A stretch of DNA of 6,858 bases from Thermococcus sp. (GCA_021160985.1 JAGHBN010000187.1:1-6858), one strand, 5' to 3'. Shown: positions 1 to 5,595, counted from the stretch's first letter. Numbers and translations are program-made. The notes: a model not told the origin generated them from the sequence alone.

Positions 1-106
1 GGAGTGAAACCCTCCAGGACTGCAATTGTGGAGTAAACCCGTGGCAAAAACTGCTTGTTTTAAAGTGCACAAACCATAGAACATGCCTCCTGAACAGTCA
101 AAACTA
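1..106. other. Left edge, no supported gene
   Basis: I see no gene here that I can support. A plus-strand frame open from the window edge ends at TAA 34-36 (last residues GVKPSRTAIVE) and could be the tail of a gene lying to the left, but eleven codons are too few to judge. On the minus strand an ATG at 84-82 opens a frame that runs off the edge. Its AGGAGG (91-86) sits only one base from that ATG, too close to serve as a normal ribosome binding site. A near-repeat, GGAGTGAAACCC (1-12) and GGAGTAAACCC (30-40), is present and may be chance. Confidence 0.4.
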
Positions 107-136
107 TTTGATCAAACTTTTCGCCAGAAAAGTTTG
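107..136. repeat. Perfect hairpin plus overlapping palindrome beyond the tRNA 3' end
   Basis: Positions 113-122 (CAAACTTTTC) and 127-136 (GAAAAGTTTG) are exact reverse complements around the 4-base loop GCCA, giving a 10-bp stem. A second perfect palindrome, TTTGATCAAA at 107-116, shares the left arm, so the two folds exclude each other. On the minus strand the hairpin begins five bases after the encoded CCA of tRNA-Arg, so it lies in the tRNA trailer. It could assist trailer processing or termination, or be one copy of a dispersed element. No strong T-run follows directly, so a classical terminator is not shown. Confidence 0.7.
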
Positions 137-141
137 CTGGA

Positions 142-219
142 TGGCGGGCCGGGCGGGATTTGAACCCGCGACCTTCGGCTCCGGAGGCCGACGCCCTATC
201 CCGACTAGGCCACCGGCCC
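142..219 (-). tRNA. tRNA-Arg (anticodon CCG)
   Basis: A full cloverleaf can be drawn on the minus strand. The acceptor stem is GGGCCGG (219-213) paired with CCGGCCC (152-146), followed by a G discriminator (145) and an encoded CCA (144-142). The D stem is GCCT/GGGC with one T-G pair, the anticodon stem TCGGC/GCCGA encloses the loop CTCCGGA, and the T arm is GCGGG-TTCAAAT-CCCGC. The anticodon occupies 184-182 and reads CCG, decoding the arginine codon CGG. There is no intron. A TATA-like box sits about 30 bases upstream of the mature 5' end. The plus-strand reading of this tRNA gives a peptide of the AGRAGFEPATFGSG type, a known source of false protein calls. Confidence 0.97.
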
Positions 220-243
220 ACGCCCATAACTAATGCAGGGCAG

Positions 244-262
244 GATTTAAAAATCTAACCGG
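244..262 (-). promoter_or_regulatory. Promoter of tRNA-Arg
   Basis: On the minus strand a TATA-like TTTTTAAAT (253-245) is preceded by CCGGTTA (262-256) in the TFB-recognition position. A transcript start about 26 bases downstream would fall near 223, only about four bases before the mature tRNA 5' end at 219. That matches archaeal tRNA promoters. Assigned by position and composition only. Confidence 0.65.
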
Positions 263-279
263 CGCACTCAGATGTTCAC

Positions 280-294
280 AAAACCTTTTTATTT
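280..294 (+). promoter_or_regulatory. Promoter of the repressor-protease-deaminase operon
   Basis: A TATA box TTTTTATTT (286-294) is preceded by AAAACC in the BRE position (280-285). A start about 26 bases downstream, near 316, leaves a leader of about 15 bases containing the ribosome binding site GGAGGGTGG (317-325) before ATG 331. This geometry also argues against the GTG at 322 as start, since its binding site would then lie outside the transcript. I see no clear palindromic operator for the repressor in this interval. Confidence 0.65.
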
Positions 295-330
295 GCCAAA
301 AAAGAAAGGCCCACAGGGAGGGTGGTACTC

Positions 331-696
331 ATGGAACCCCACGAGTTCAAGCTAACAGAGGAAGGTATACGGGCTGTTCTTCCCCCACTTGAGGCCGAGA
401 TCATGGAGGAGATGTGGAAGCTCAAAGTGGCCACCGCCGGCCAGCTCTACGAAATTCTCAAGAAAAGGCACCCTGATATAAGGCGTTCCACCGTCAGCAT
501 TCTAATGAACAGACTCTGTGAGAGGGGACTTCTGAAAAGAAGTGTTGAAACCGGCAGGGGCGGAATGAGATACGTCTATTCCATAACGACCACAAAGGAA
601 GAGTTTGAGGAAAAGGTCGTCAAGAGCATCCTCGATGCCCTCATGAACAACTTCAGAGAGGCAACCTACGCATACCTGTCAAAAATGAAAAAGTGA
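331..696 (+). CDS. BlaI/MecI/CopY-family winged-helix transcriptional repressor
   Basis: A 121-residue DNA-binding regulator of the penicillinase-repressor (BlaI/MecI/CopY) family. The N-terminal part (about 17-85) is a winged helix. It begins with the family pattern LPPLEAEIMEEMW (18-30 region), has a recognition helix about 52-62 (STVSILMNRLC) followed by ERGLLKR, and a wing ending near Y83. The C-terminal helices (about 88-118) correspond to the dimerisation region. There, Asn107-Phe108 lies where S. aureus BlaI and MecI are cleaved (an Asn-Phe bond). ATG 331 is chosen over in-frame GTG 322 because of the ribosome binding site at 317-325. It is first in a tight operon, six bases before a membrane metalloprotease gene, which suggests the protease may control it. 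Family call is firm; target genes and inducer are unknown. Confidence 0.88.
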   Translation: MEPHEFKLTEEGIRAVLPPLEAEIMEEMWKLKVATAGQLYEILKKRHPDIRRSTVSILMNRLCERGLLKRSVETGRGGMRYVYSITTTKEEFEEKVVKSILDALMNNFREATYAYLSKMKK

Positions 697-702
697 TAAA
701 AG

Positions 703-1482
703 ATGCTGTACCTCCTGATACTCCTCCAGCTAGCACTTGCGGTAGCTGTACTGGGAGAGCTCGGTCTGATACTGATAACAATTTCCGCGGTACTTCCCTT
801 CCCGGTCTACGTATGGGCATGCGCTTCCGAGCCCGAAGGCTCCTACCACACCCTGGAAAGGGAACAGATGCCCTGGCTCTACGACGGGGTCGCGAGCATG
901 GCGAAGAAGGCCGGCATCAGGATGCCGAAAATATACATCCTCGAGGACTACATACCCAACGCCTACTCTTTCAAAGACACAATCGTCTTCTCCCTCGGCC
1001 TATTCGAGGTTCTCGGTGAGGAGGAGATACTGGCAGTTGCCGCCCACGAGATTGGACACATCAAGAACGGGGACACCAAACTGTTCCCCATAATAGCGTA
1101 CTCCAGATACATGATGATGCTCCTGATGGTAATGACAATCCTGGTTGCAAAAAACAGTCCCTTCAGCCTTATCTCCCTTATCACCTACGCCTTATATGAG
1201 GTATCCCGTGCGGAATACCTCAAAAAGAGAGAATTTGGTGCCGACCACACTGCGCTGAGTCTTCTGGACGTCCCACTGAGCCTCAAGCATGCCCTGGAGG
1301 AGCTCAAGTACTACGAAGACCTCAGGGGGAAGGTCAAGATGAACGCACTCCCGAGCATTGAACCGAGCATCGAGAGGAGGCAGGGAGCACAGATAATGGA
1401 GACTCACCCGAGTTACGACGAGAGAATTTTGAGGATACTCGTTGAGATAAACAATGAATCCTCCCAGAACAGGCTTAAGTGA
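703..1482 (+). CDS. Membrane M48-family zinc metalloprotease (HtpX-like)
   Basis: A 259-residue integral membrane metallopeptidase of the M48 (HtpX/Ste24) clan. Residues 2-42 are almost wholly hydrophobic and can form one or two membrane helices. A conserved stretch PKIYILEDYIPNAYSF (75-90) precedes the zinc motif HEIGH (115-119), and further hydrophobic segments lie at about 129-149 and 152-168. The third zinc ligand is probably Glu177 in KREFGAD. The late THPSYDERI (234-242) matches the conserved C-terminal TH-P-ER motif of M48. The active site is expected on the cytoplasmic side, as in HtpX. The gene starts six bases after the repressor stop, with AGTGAT (692-697) as a modest ribosome binding site overlapping that stop. 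HtpX-type enzymes degrade misfolded membrane proteins, but the partnership here suggests a signalling role. No extracellular sensor domain is visible. Confidence 0.88.
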   Translation: MLYLLILLQLALAVAVLGELGLILITISAVLPFPVYVWACASEPEGSYHTLEREQMPWLYDGVASMAKKAGIRMPKIYILEDYIPNAYSFKDTIVFSLGLFEVLGEEEILAVAAHEIGHIKNGDTKLFPIIAYSRYMMMLLMVMTILVAKNSPFSLISLITYALYEVSRAEYLKKREFGADHTALSLLDVPLSLKHALEELKYYEDLRGKVKMNALPSIEPSIERRQGAQIMETHPSYDERILRILVEINNESSQNRLK

Positions 1483-1488
1483 GGGGTC

Positions 1489-2025
1489 ATGAACGTTGAG
1501 ATTTTCCTCGACACCGAAAAGGCCGAGAGGATAAAGAAGATACGGCCCACAAAGGACGAGTACTTCATGCTCATAGCGAAGCTTGTATCACTCAGGGCCA
1601 CCTGCCCTCGCCTCCGAGTGGGTGCAGTGGCCGTAAAGGATGGATACGTCCTCGCGACGGGATACAACGGAGCACCGAGGGGCATGGAGCACTGCATAGA
1701 CGTTGGTTGTCTGCTCCTCGACGGGCACTGCCACAGGGCCGTTCACGCCGAGCAGAACGTCATAGCAATGGCCGCCAGAAAAGGCATAAGCCTCGAAGGA
1801 GCCACGCTCTATGTCACCCACTTCCCCTGCGACACCTGCTTTAAACTGGTCATCAACGCAGGAATCAAGGAGATTGTTTACGAAGAGATGTACCCCAACA
1901 AGGCCACGGAAATCCTTCTCAAGGAAGCCCAGGAAAAAGGGATCGTGAAAATAAGGCAGTTCAGGCTGCCAAAGGAGAGGGTAAAGGCATTCCTTGAGGA
2001 GCTCTTTGGAGAGTTCGTAGGTTAG
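1489..2025 (+). CDS. Deoxycytidylate (dCMP) deaminase family protein
   Basis: A 178-residue zinc-dependent cytidine/deoxycytidylate deaminase. It is expected to convert dCMP to dUMP, feeding dTMP synthesis in the cytoplasm. The motifs are in order: substrate-loop GYNGAPRG (58-65), then a Cys/His-rich stretch CIDVGCLLLDGHCHR (69-83). Next come the catalytic HAE (His86, Glu88) and PCDTC (113-117), whose two cysteines complete the catalytic zinc site. The N-terminal 20 residues before the conserved DEYFM are charged and appear native to archaeal members. Start ATG 1489 follows GAGGGG (1481-1486) closely, six bases after the protease stop, so it is probably third in the same operon. The combination with a repressor and membrane protease is not an obvious pathway. 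ComE-type deaminases look similar, so exact substrate is inferred. The stop codon overlaps the converging gene's stop by four bases. Confidence 0.9.
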   Translation: MNVEIFLDTEKAERIKKIRPTKDEYFMLIAKLVSLRATCPRLRVGAVAVKDGYVLATGYNGAPRGMEHCIDVGCLLLDGHCHRAVHAEQNVIAMAARKGISLEGATLYVTHFPCDTCFKLVINAGIKEIVYEEMYPNKATEILLKEAQEKGIVKIRQFRLPKERVKAFLEELFGEFVG

Positions 2026-2387
2026 GCCCTTTTCTCCATTTCCTGGAGTTTTCTGTTTATTTCCTCAAGCTCTATCGCTATTTTCCTGGTAAGTTCTGTT
2101 ATTTCACGCTCTGTCCTGTCAACGGCCATGTAAACCCTGAACAGGAGAATGTAGGCAAGGCCGATGGCCACAACGAAGAGCGCATCGAGACCCCTGCCGA
2201 GGCCAAGCACGACCTTCACAAAGTCCGCTATCTCCAGGGGAAAGATTGCCACGACGAGAAGACCCACCAGGAGGGCCTCCCAGAAGAGGAAGTCGCCCCA
2301 CTCAAACTCCTTTTTGCCGTATTTCCCGAGCACGTAGGCCATCAGGGCAAAAATTATCACGATGCTAATATACTGAACCGCATACAT
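2022..2387 (-). CDS. DUF2304-like small membrane protein
   Basis: A 121-residue membrane protein with three predicted helices at about 3-23, 34-54 and 67-88. A charged heptad-like tail (about 90-118) rich in Glu, Arg, Ile and Leu follows, and is likely a cytoplasmic coiled coil. The GRGLDALF...YILLFRVY...VDRTEREITELTRKIA pattern matches my memory of DUF2304, a family without established biochemical function often encoded beside GT2 glycosyltransferases. Here it directly follows such a gene. The upstream stop TGA (2395-2393) lies within a strong ribosome binding site GAGGTGAT (2399-2392). I choose ATG 2387, four bases past that site. GTG 2396 and ATG 2393 in the same frame would place the start inside the site. 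It may anchor or assist the soluble glycosyltransferase upstream; that is inference. Confidence 0.8.
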   Translation of the reverse strand: MYAVQYISIVIIFALMAYVLGKYGKKEFEWGDFLFWEALLVGLLVVAIFPLEIADFVKVVLGLGRGLDALFVVAIGLAYILLFRVYMAVDRTEREITELTRKIAIELEEINRKLQEMEKRA

Positions 2388-2392
2388 CCTCA

Positions 2393-3715
2393 TCACCTCA
2401 GCTTGTCAAACAGCAGGTTCAGGGCTATTTTAATACCCTCCATCACGTTGGTACCCTTATTCATTGAGTACTCAGTATAGACGGCCCTTATTGGAACCTC
2501 CGATATCCGGCAACCCGCCTTTGAGGCCTCGATTATGAACTCGCTCGAAACGGCATACCTGTCGCACGTTATCCTGATCTTAGAGGCACACTCGCTGTTA
2601 AAGCACCTGAGTCCGCTCTGACTGTCGCTCACGAACTTTCTCGCGAAAATTGCCGTGATGGTGTCGAGAACAAAATTTCCGAACTTCTTCAGGAAGGGCA
2701 TCTGGCTCGTGTCCCCCTTGAGCCTTGAACCAACTGCAAAGTCTGCCCTCCCCTCAGCCACTGGGGCCATTACCCTGATCGCATCTTCAACGAGGTGCTG
2801 GCCATCGGCGTCGAAGGTTATTATCAGCCTCGCACCCCTCCTGAGGGCATAGACCATCCCCGTACCGAGTGCCCCCCCGAGACCGCGGTTAACTAGGTGT
2901 GTCAGCACATGAACGCCCTTTGAGCGGGCTATCTCCTCTGTCCTGTCCCTTGAGCCGTCGTTCACAACTATAATCTCCTCCCTCCGGAAGTACCGGAGCA
3001 GGTCATCTAAAACTCCGCCGAGGGTTTTCTCCTCGTTGTAAGCTGGCACTACTACATAGGTCGAGAGCAGCCTCTCAATCAGCTCTTTGAGGGCCTTGAG
3101 GTTCTCAACCCTGAAAGTGGGCTCCGACTCCACGTCAAAAGTCATTCTGCCCTCCGAATGTCCCGTAATAAGAACGGATAGAGTTCCGAGCTTCATAGCA
3201 GGGAGTACGTCGTATCCGTGGTCGCCGACAACAAGAACCTTTGATGGCGGCAGACGGAGGGCGTCCAAAATTTTCTTCAACTGGCCTGGATTCGGTTTGA
3301 GCTCCTCCGGGGGAACGTCCTCCCTCGCGGAAACCACCTCAAAGTAGTCGAGGAGGCCGTGGGTCTTCAAAGCTGTTATGGCAGCTTCCCTGGAGCTCCG
3401 GGTCATAAGGGCGAGTCTGATTCCCTTTTCTCTTAGAAAATCAAGGAGCTCCCTTGTACCCTCAAAAGGATAACTCTCCCTGATTCGATCGACTTCAAGA
3501 CCGACCTGAAGGGAGTGAAGCTCCTCAAAGGGAATTTCAGTCCCCTCTGCAATTCTCAGCAGGCTCTCGTACATCGGGGTGAGGTCACCGATCAGCTCCT
3601 CGGGAATTCCCCTCTCACGGAGCATCTCTGCCAGCTCTTCCTTGAGCTGGACGAACGGTTTGGGGGCGCCTATGAGTGTCCCATCGAGGTCAAACACCAC
3701 TGCCTTCAAGTCCAT
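2393..3715 (-). CDS. Fused HAD-family phosphatase and GT2 polyprenol-phosphate glycosyltransferase
   Basis: A 440-residue two-domain protein. Residues 1 to about 215 form a HAD hydrolase of the phosphoglycolate-phosphatase type. Motif I is DLDGT (9-13, nucleophile Asp9), motif II is Thr105 in LMTRS, motif III is Lys140 in LKPNPG, and motif IV is GDHGYD (164-169), with a helical cap between about 16 and 85. Residues 219-440 form a GT2 domain like dolichol-phosphate mannose synthase: VPAYNEE (223-229), NDGSRDRT (252-259), DAD (302-304) for metal and nucleotide-sugar, and DSQSGLRCF (364-372). It has no membrane helices, so it is cytoplasmic or peripheral. ATG 3715 is preferred because GGTGA lies five bases upstream; a TTG at 3751 would add 12 residues. 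The next gene, DUF2304-like, overlaps its end. Donor sugar and phosphatase substrate are not evident. Confidence 0.88.
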   Translation of the reverse strand: MDLKAVVFDLDGTLIGAPKPFVQLKEELAEMLRERGIPEELIGDLTPMYESLLRIAEGTEIPFEELHSLQVGLEVDRIRESYPFEGTRELLDFLREKGIRLALMTRSSREAAITALKTHGLLDYFEVVSAREDVPPEELKPNPGQLKKILDALRLPPSKVLVVGDHGYDVLPAMKLGTLSVLITGHSEGRMTFDVESEPTFRVENLKALKELIERLLSTYVVVPAYNEEKTLGGVLDDLLRYFRREEIIVVNDGSRDRTEEIARSKGVHVLTHLVNRGLGGALGTGMVYALRRGARLIITFDADGQHLVEDAIRVMAPVAEGRADFAVGSRLKGDTSQMPFLKKFGNFVLDTITAIFARKFVSDSQSGLRCFNSECASKIRITCDRYAVSSEFIIEASKAGCRISEVPIRAVYTEYSMNKGTNVMEGIKIALNLLFDKLR

Positions 3716-3727
3716 CTCTTTCACCGA

Positions 3728-3764
3728 AGGGTTTATTTTCCAAAGCTCCAAGAGTTCCCAGGTG
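3728..3764 (+). promoter_or_regulatory. Short divergent promoter region
   Basis: Only 57 bp separate the start of the HAD-GT2 gene (3715, minus) from the transferase start (3773, plus). The sole AT-rich element is TTTATTTT (3732-3739). For the plus-strand gene it predicts a transcript start near 3760, beside the AGGTG ribosome binding site (3760-3764). On the minus strand the same element would place the start inside the coding region, so the promoter of the HAD-GT2 gene is not clear to me. Confidence 0.4.
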
Positions 3765-3772
3765 TCGTTACT

Positions 3773-4678
3773 ATGATGTGGCTCCCCCCGCTTATAGGTT
3801 TAACTGTAACCCTCATCCTGACCCCATACATAGCGGCCAGAATGAAGAACGCCGGAATAGTGGGGAGAGACATCCACAAGCCCGGGCAGCCAGAGGTCGC
3901 TGAGATGGGAGGGCTGGCTCTAATAATCGGGATTGGAATCGCCGGAGTTTTCATAGAAGGTCTCCCCGAGTGGCTTCTTCCGGTTTTCCTCCTGTTCGGA
4001 GTGCTTGGAGCAATAGACGACCTAACCTCCCTGAGACAGCTTCACAAGGTCATTCTTTCGCTCCTCGTATCCATACCCCTCCTCACGGCAAAAGCAAACC
4101 CCACAGTGGAACTTCCAAGACTAACACTGAACCTGGGTGTTATCTACTCCATCTTTGCAGTCCTTTTTGTTACAGGCTCGGCAAATCTCGTGAACATGCT
4201 GGCGGGCTTCAACGGGCTTGAAGTCGGGACTTCCGGGATAGCGCTCCTCTTCCTCGCTCTCCTCACCGACGGGCCTGCGAGAATACTTGCCCTAACCGGA
4301 AGCGCAGGGGCCTTCGCATTCCTGGTGTGGAACCGCTACCCCGCAAGGGTCTTTCCTGGGGACACGGGGACTTTGAGCCTCGGCGCCCTTATAGGACTCG
4401 TCGGGATACTGGGAAAGGCCGAGTTTTACGCGGCGATCCTCCTGGTGCCCCACTTCATCGATTTCGTGATGAAAGCAACAGGCGTCCGCTTTGGGGTCAG
4501 AAAACACGGAAGAACGGTTGTGCTCGAGGACGGAACCCTAAAAGCCCCGCCGTACCCAAGCCTGCTGGGTTTTATAATGAGAAGGATCAGAGTCACCGAG
4601 CCAAAGCTGGTGGCGGTGGTGTGGCTCATTGAGCTGCTGCTAGGCGTTACCGCGCTGGCTCTTCATCTATCACTTTGA
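3773..4678 (+). CDS. Polyprenyl-phosphate GlcNAc-1-phosphate transferase (Alg7/AglH/WecA/MraY superfamily)
   Basis: A 301-residue polytopic membrane enzyme of the GT4-type phospho-sugar transferase superfamily. It is expected to move GlcNAc-1-phosphate (or a related sugar phosphate) from a UDP-sugar to dolichyl phosphate at the cytoplasmic face. Conserved blocks are GRDIHKPGQPEVAEMGG (31-47), the metal-binding AIDDLTS (80-86), NLVNMLAGFNGLEVG (138-152), FPGDTGTLSLG (194-204) and the loop HGR (245-247). The AGFNGLEVG wording resembles eukaryotic Alg7 rather than bacterial MraY/WecA, which have DG-NGL. This favours a role in N-glycan lipid precursor assembly. About ten hydrophobic segments are spread over the length. 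ATG 3773 is chosen with AGGTG at 3760-3764; ATG 3776 is nearly as good. The open frame continues upstream to 3515 but that part lies antisense to the HAD domain. The last 32 bp overlap the cas6-like gene. Confidence 0.9.
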   Translation: MMWLPPLIGLTVTLILTPYIAARMKNAGIVGRDIHKPGQPEVAEMGGLALIIGIGIAGVFIEGLPEWLLPVFLLFGVLGAIDDLTSLRQLHKVILSLLVSIPLLTAKANPTVELPRLTLNLGVIYSIFAVLFVTGSANLVNMLAGFNGLEVGTSGIALLFLALLTDGPARILALTGSAGAFAFLVWNRYPARVFPGDTGTLSLGALIGLVGILGKAEFYAAILLVPHFIDFVMKATGVRFGVRKHGRTVVLEDGTLKAPPYPSLLGFIMRRIRVTEPKLVAVVWLIELLLGVTALALHLSL

Positions 4679-5384
4679 CCATTCCAAACCCGTACCTCGT
4701 CTTCTCACCAAACCCATTGTCGTACCCGAACTGGGCGATCTCCTTGGAGCCCCTGTATTTGAATATCATCAGAGACCCCCTGTAATACGTGTCCCTAACG
4801 AGGATTCTGACGGGCTTGAACTTGATCACGTCGAGGGAAAACTCCCTATCCTCCGGCATCTCTCCAACTATAGTGGAATACCGCATCAGCATTACTTTCC
4901 TGAGCTTGTCAAAGAAGGCATCCTCACTGGGATATAAGTCCCATATCTTCATCCTGTCCCCGCTGAGCTTGACGGTTCTTACCATGACGGGGCTTAGCGT
5001 GGAGAACAGAACTTCCCTCCCGATGCGGGGCTCCCTAAGAACCTTGGCGTTCTCGACTATGAACACCGCGTCCCCCACCTGAAGAACAGGATCATCTATA
5101 AAGCCTTCCACAATTGCTTTAATGAGTTCAGCCGACGATGAAGAGACGTAGAGTGAAACGTCGTCGGAAAGAACCTTTATTCCCCTGTCAGGGATGAGTT
5201 CTCTCTTTCTGACCATTATCCTCGAGAACGTGAAGAGGTCAACGTGACTCGTTTCGACCTCCTTGGCAAGCTCTGGAGAGATGAGGCTCATTTTCTCCAC
5301 TAGCTGACTATAAACGTCATAGTTGTAATTAAACGGGAGAACCGTATCCTCCCCTCCAGGCCTGAACTTGATTTCCACCCTCAT
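4647..5384 (-). CDS. cas6: Cas6-family CRISPR RNA-processing protein, probably non-catalytic
   Basis: A 245-residue member of the Cas6 family, the length of P. furiosus Cas6, which cuts CRISPR transcripts at each repeat. Recognition rests on the N-terminal half (LFTFS...KRE, 50-62), KVLREP...FSTLSPV (114-133), and the C-terminal glycine-rich loop GFGEKTRYGFGMVKV (224-238), all closely matching P. furiosus Cas6 as I recall it. A nearly gapless alignment by eye puts Val29 at the catalytic Tyr31 position, Val43/Glu44 at His46 and Asp49 at Lys52, so cleavage activity is doubtful. His47 is near but out of register. ATG 5384 is chosen because the frame upstream to 5456 only translates the promoter. 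No repeats or other cas genes are visible. Related non-catalytic Cas6 paralogs are known in Pyrococcus. It overlaps the converging transferase gene by 32 bp. Confidence 0.87.
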   Translation of the reverse strand: MRVEIKFRPGGEDTVLPFNYNYDVYSQLVEKMSLISPELAKEVETSHVDLFTFSRIMVRKRELIPDRGIKVLSDDVSLYVSSSSAELIKAIVEGFIDDPVLQVGDAVFIVENAKVLREPRIGREVLFSTLSPVMVRTVKLSGDRMKIWDLYPSEDAFFDKLRKVMLMRYSTIVGEMPEDREFSLDVIKFKPVRILVRDTYYRGSLMIFKYRGSKEIAQFGYDNGFGEKTRYGFGMVKVIDEEPAR

Positions 5385-5386
5385 TA

Positions 5387-5440
5387 TACCACACCCTTGG
5401 TATATGCAGGTAAATATAAGAACCACAACGTTAATAAGAA
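5387..5440 (-). promoter_or_regulatory. Promoter and ribosome binding site of the cas6-like gene
   Basis: Two AT-rich boxes are candidates on the minus strand. TTATATTT (5419-5412) predicts a transcript start near 5389 and a leader of only about five bases. TTATTAAC (5438-5431 area) predicts a start near 5408 and a leader of about 24 bases that would include the ribosome-binding-like GGGTGTGGT (5396-5388). The second fits better with a translated leader, but the first is the stronger TATA match. Confidence 0.45.
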
Positions 5441-5545
5441 TTTCGCAAGTGGCCATTTACAGCACCTACTACCCTATTTCGTCACAGAAAGGACATTGAG
5501 TTCATATTGAGGGAACGATGTATACCCCCGAGCACCGAACGGAAC

Positions 5546-5595
5546 GGATAGAGTTAAAAAGGCCGAAGAGGGATAAAACATAGATGGAGAGGTGA
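5546..5595 (+). promoter_or_regulatory. PAN promoter and ribosome binding site
   Basis: TTAAAAA (5554-5560) is a TATA-like box preceded by a purine-rich stretch in the BRE position. The predicted transcript start near 5583 leaves a leader of about 19 bases. That leader carries a near-ideal ribosome binding site, GAGGTGA (5589-5595), six bases before ATG 5602. I see no heat-shock-regulator-like palindrome over the box. Confidence 0.6.

Noticed and set aside
1..40. Two GGAGT-AAACCC near-repeats as a possible repeat array
   Set aside because: Only two imperfect copies 29 bases apart with no third copy; not enough for a CRISPR or iteron claim.
141..230. Plus-strand reading frame across the tRNA giving an AGRAGFEPATF-type peptide
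   Set aside because: It is the antisense of a complete tRNA-Arg cloverleaf; such peptides are a well-known artefact of tRNA genes.
693..1019. Plus-strand 108-codon frame overlapping the protease gene
   Set aside because: Arg/His/Gly-rich out-of-frame shadow of the M48 protease, with no recognisable motif.
3716..3751. TTG start adding 12 residues to the HAD-GT2 protein
   Set aside because: ATG 3715 has GGTGA at ideal spacing and puts the DLDGT motif at the normal distance from the N-terminus.
3515..3772. N-terminal extension of the transferase gene upstream of ATG 3773
   Set aside because: It lies antisense to the start of the HAD domain, has no membrane or family features, and ATG 3773 has a ribosome binding site and a typical first membrane helix.
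5385..5456. 24-residue hydrophobic N-terminal extension of the Cas6-like protein resembling a signal peptide
   Set aside because: It translates the AT-rich promoter boxes; Cas6 proteins are cytoplasmic and begin at the MRVEIKF-type strand encoded from 5384.
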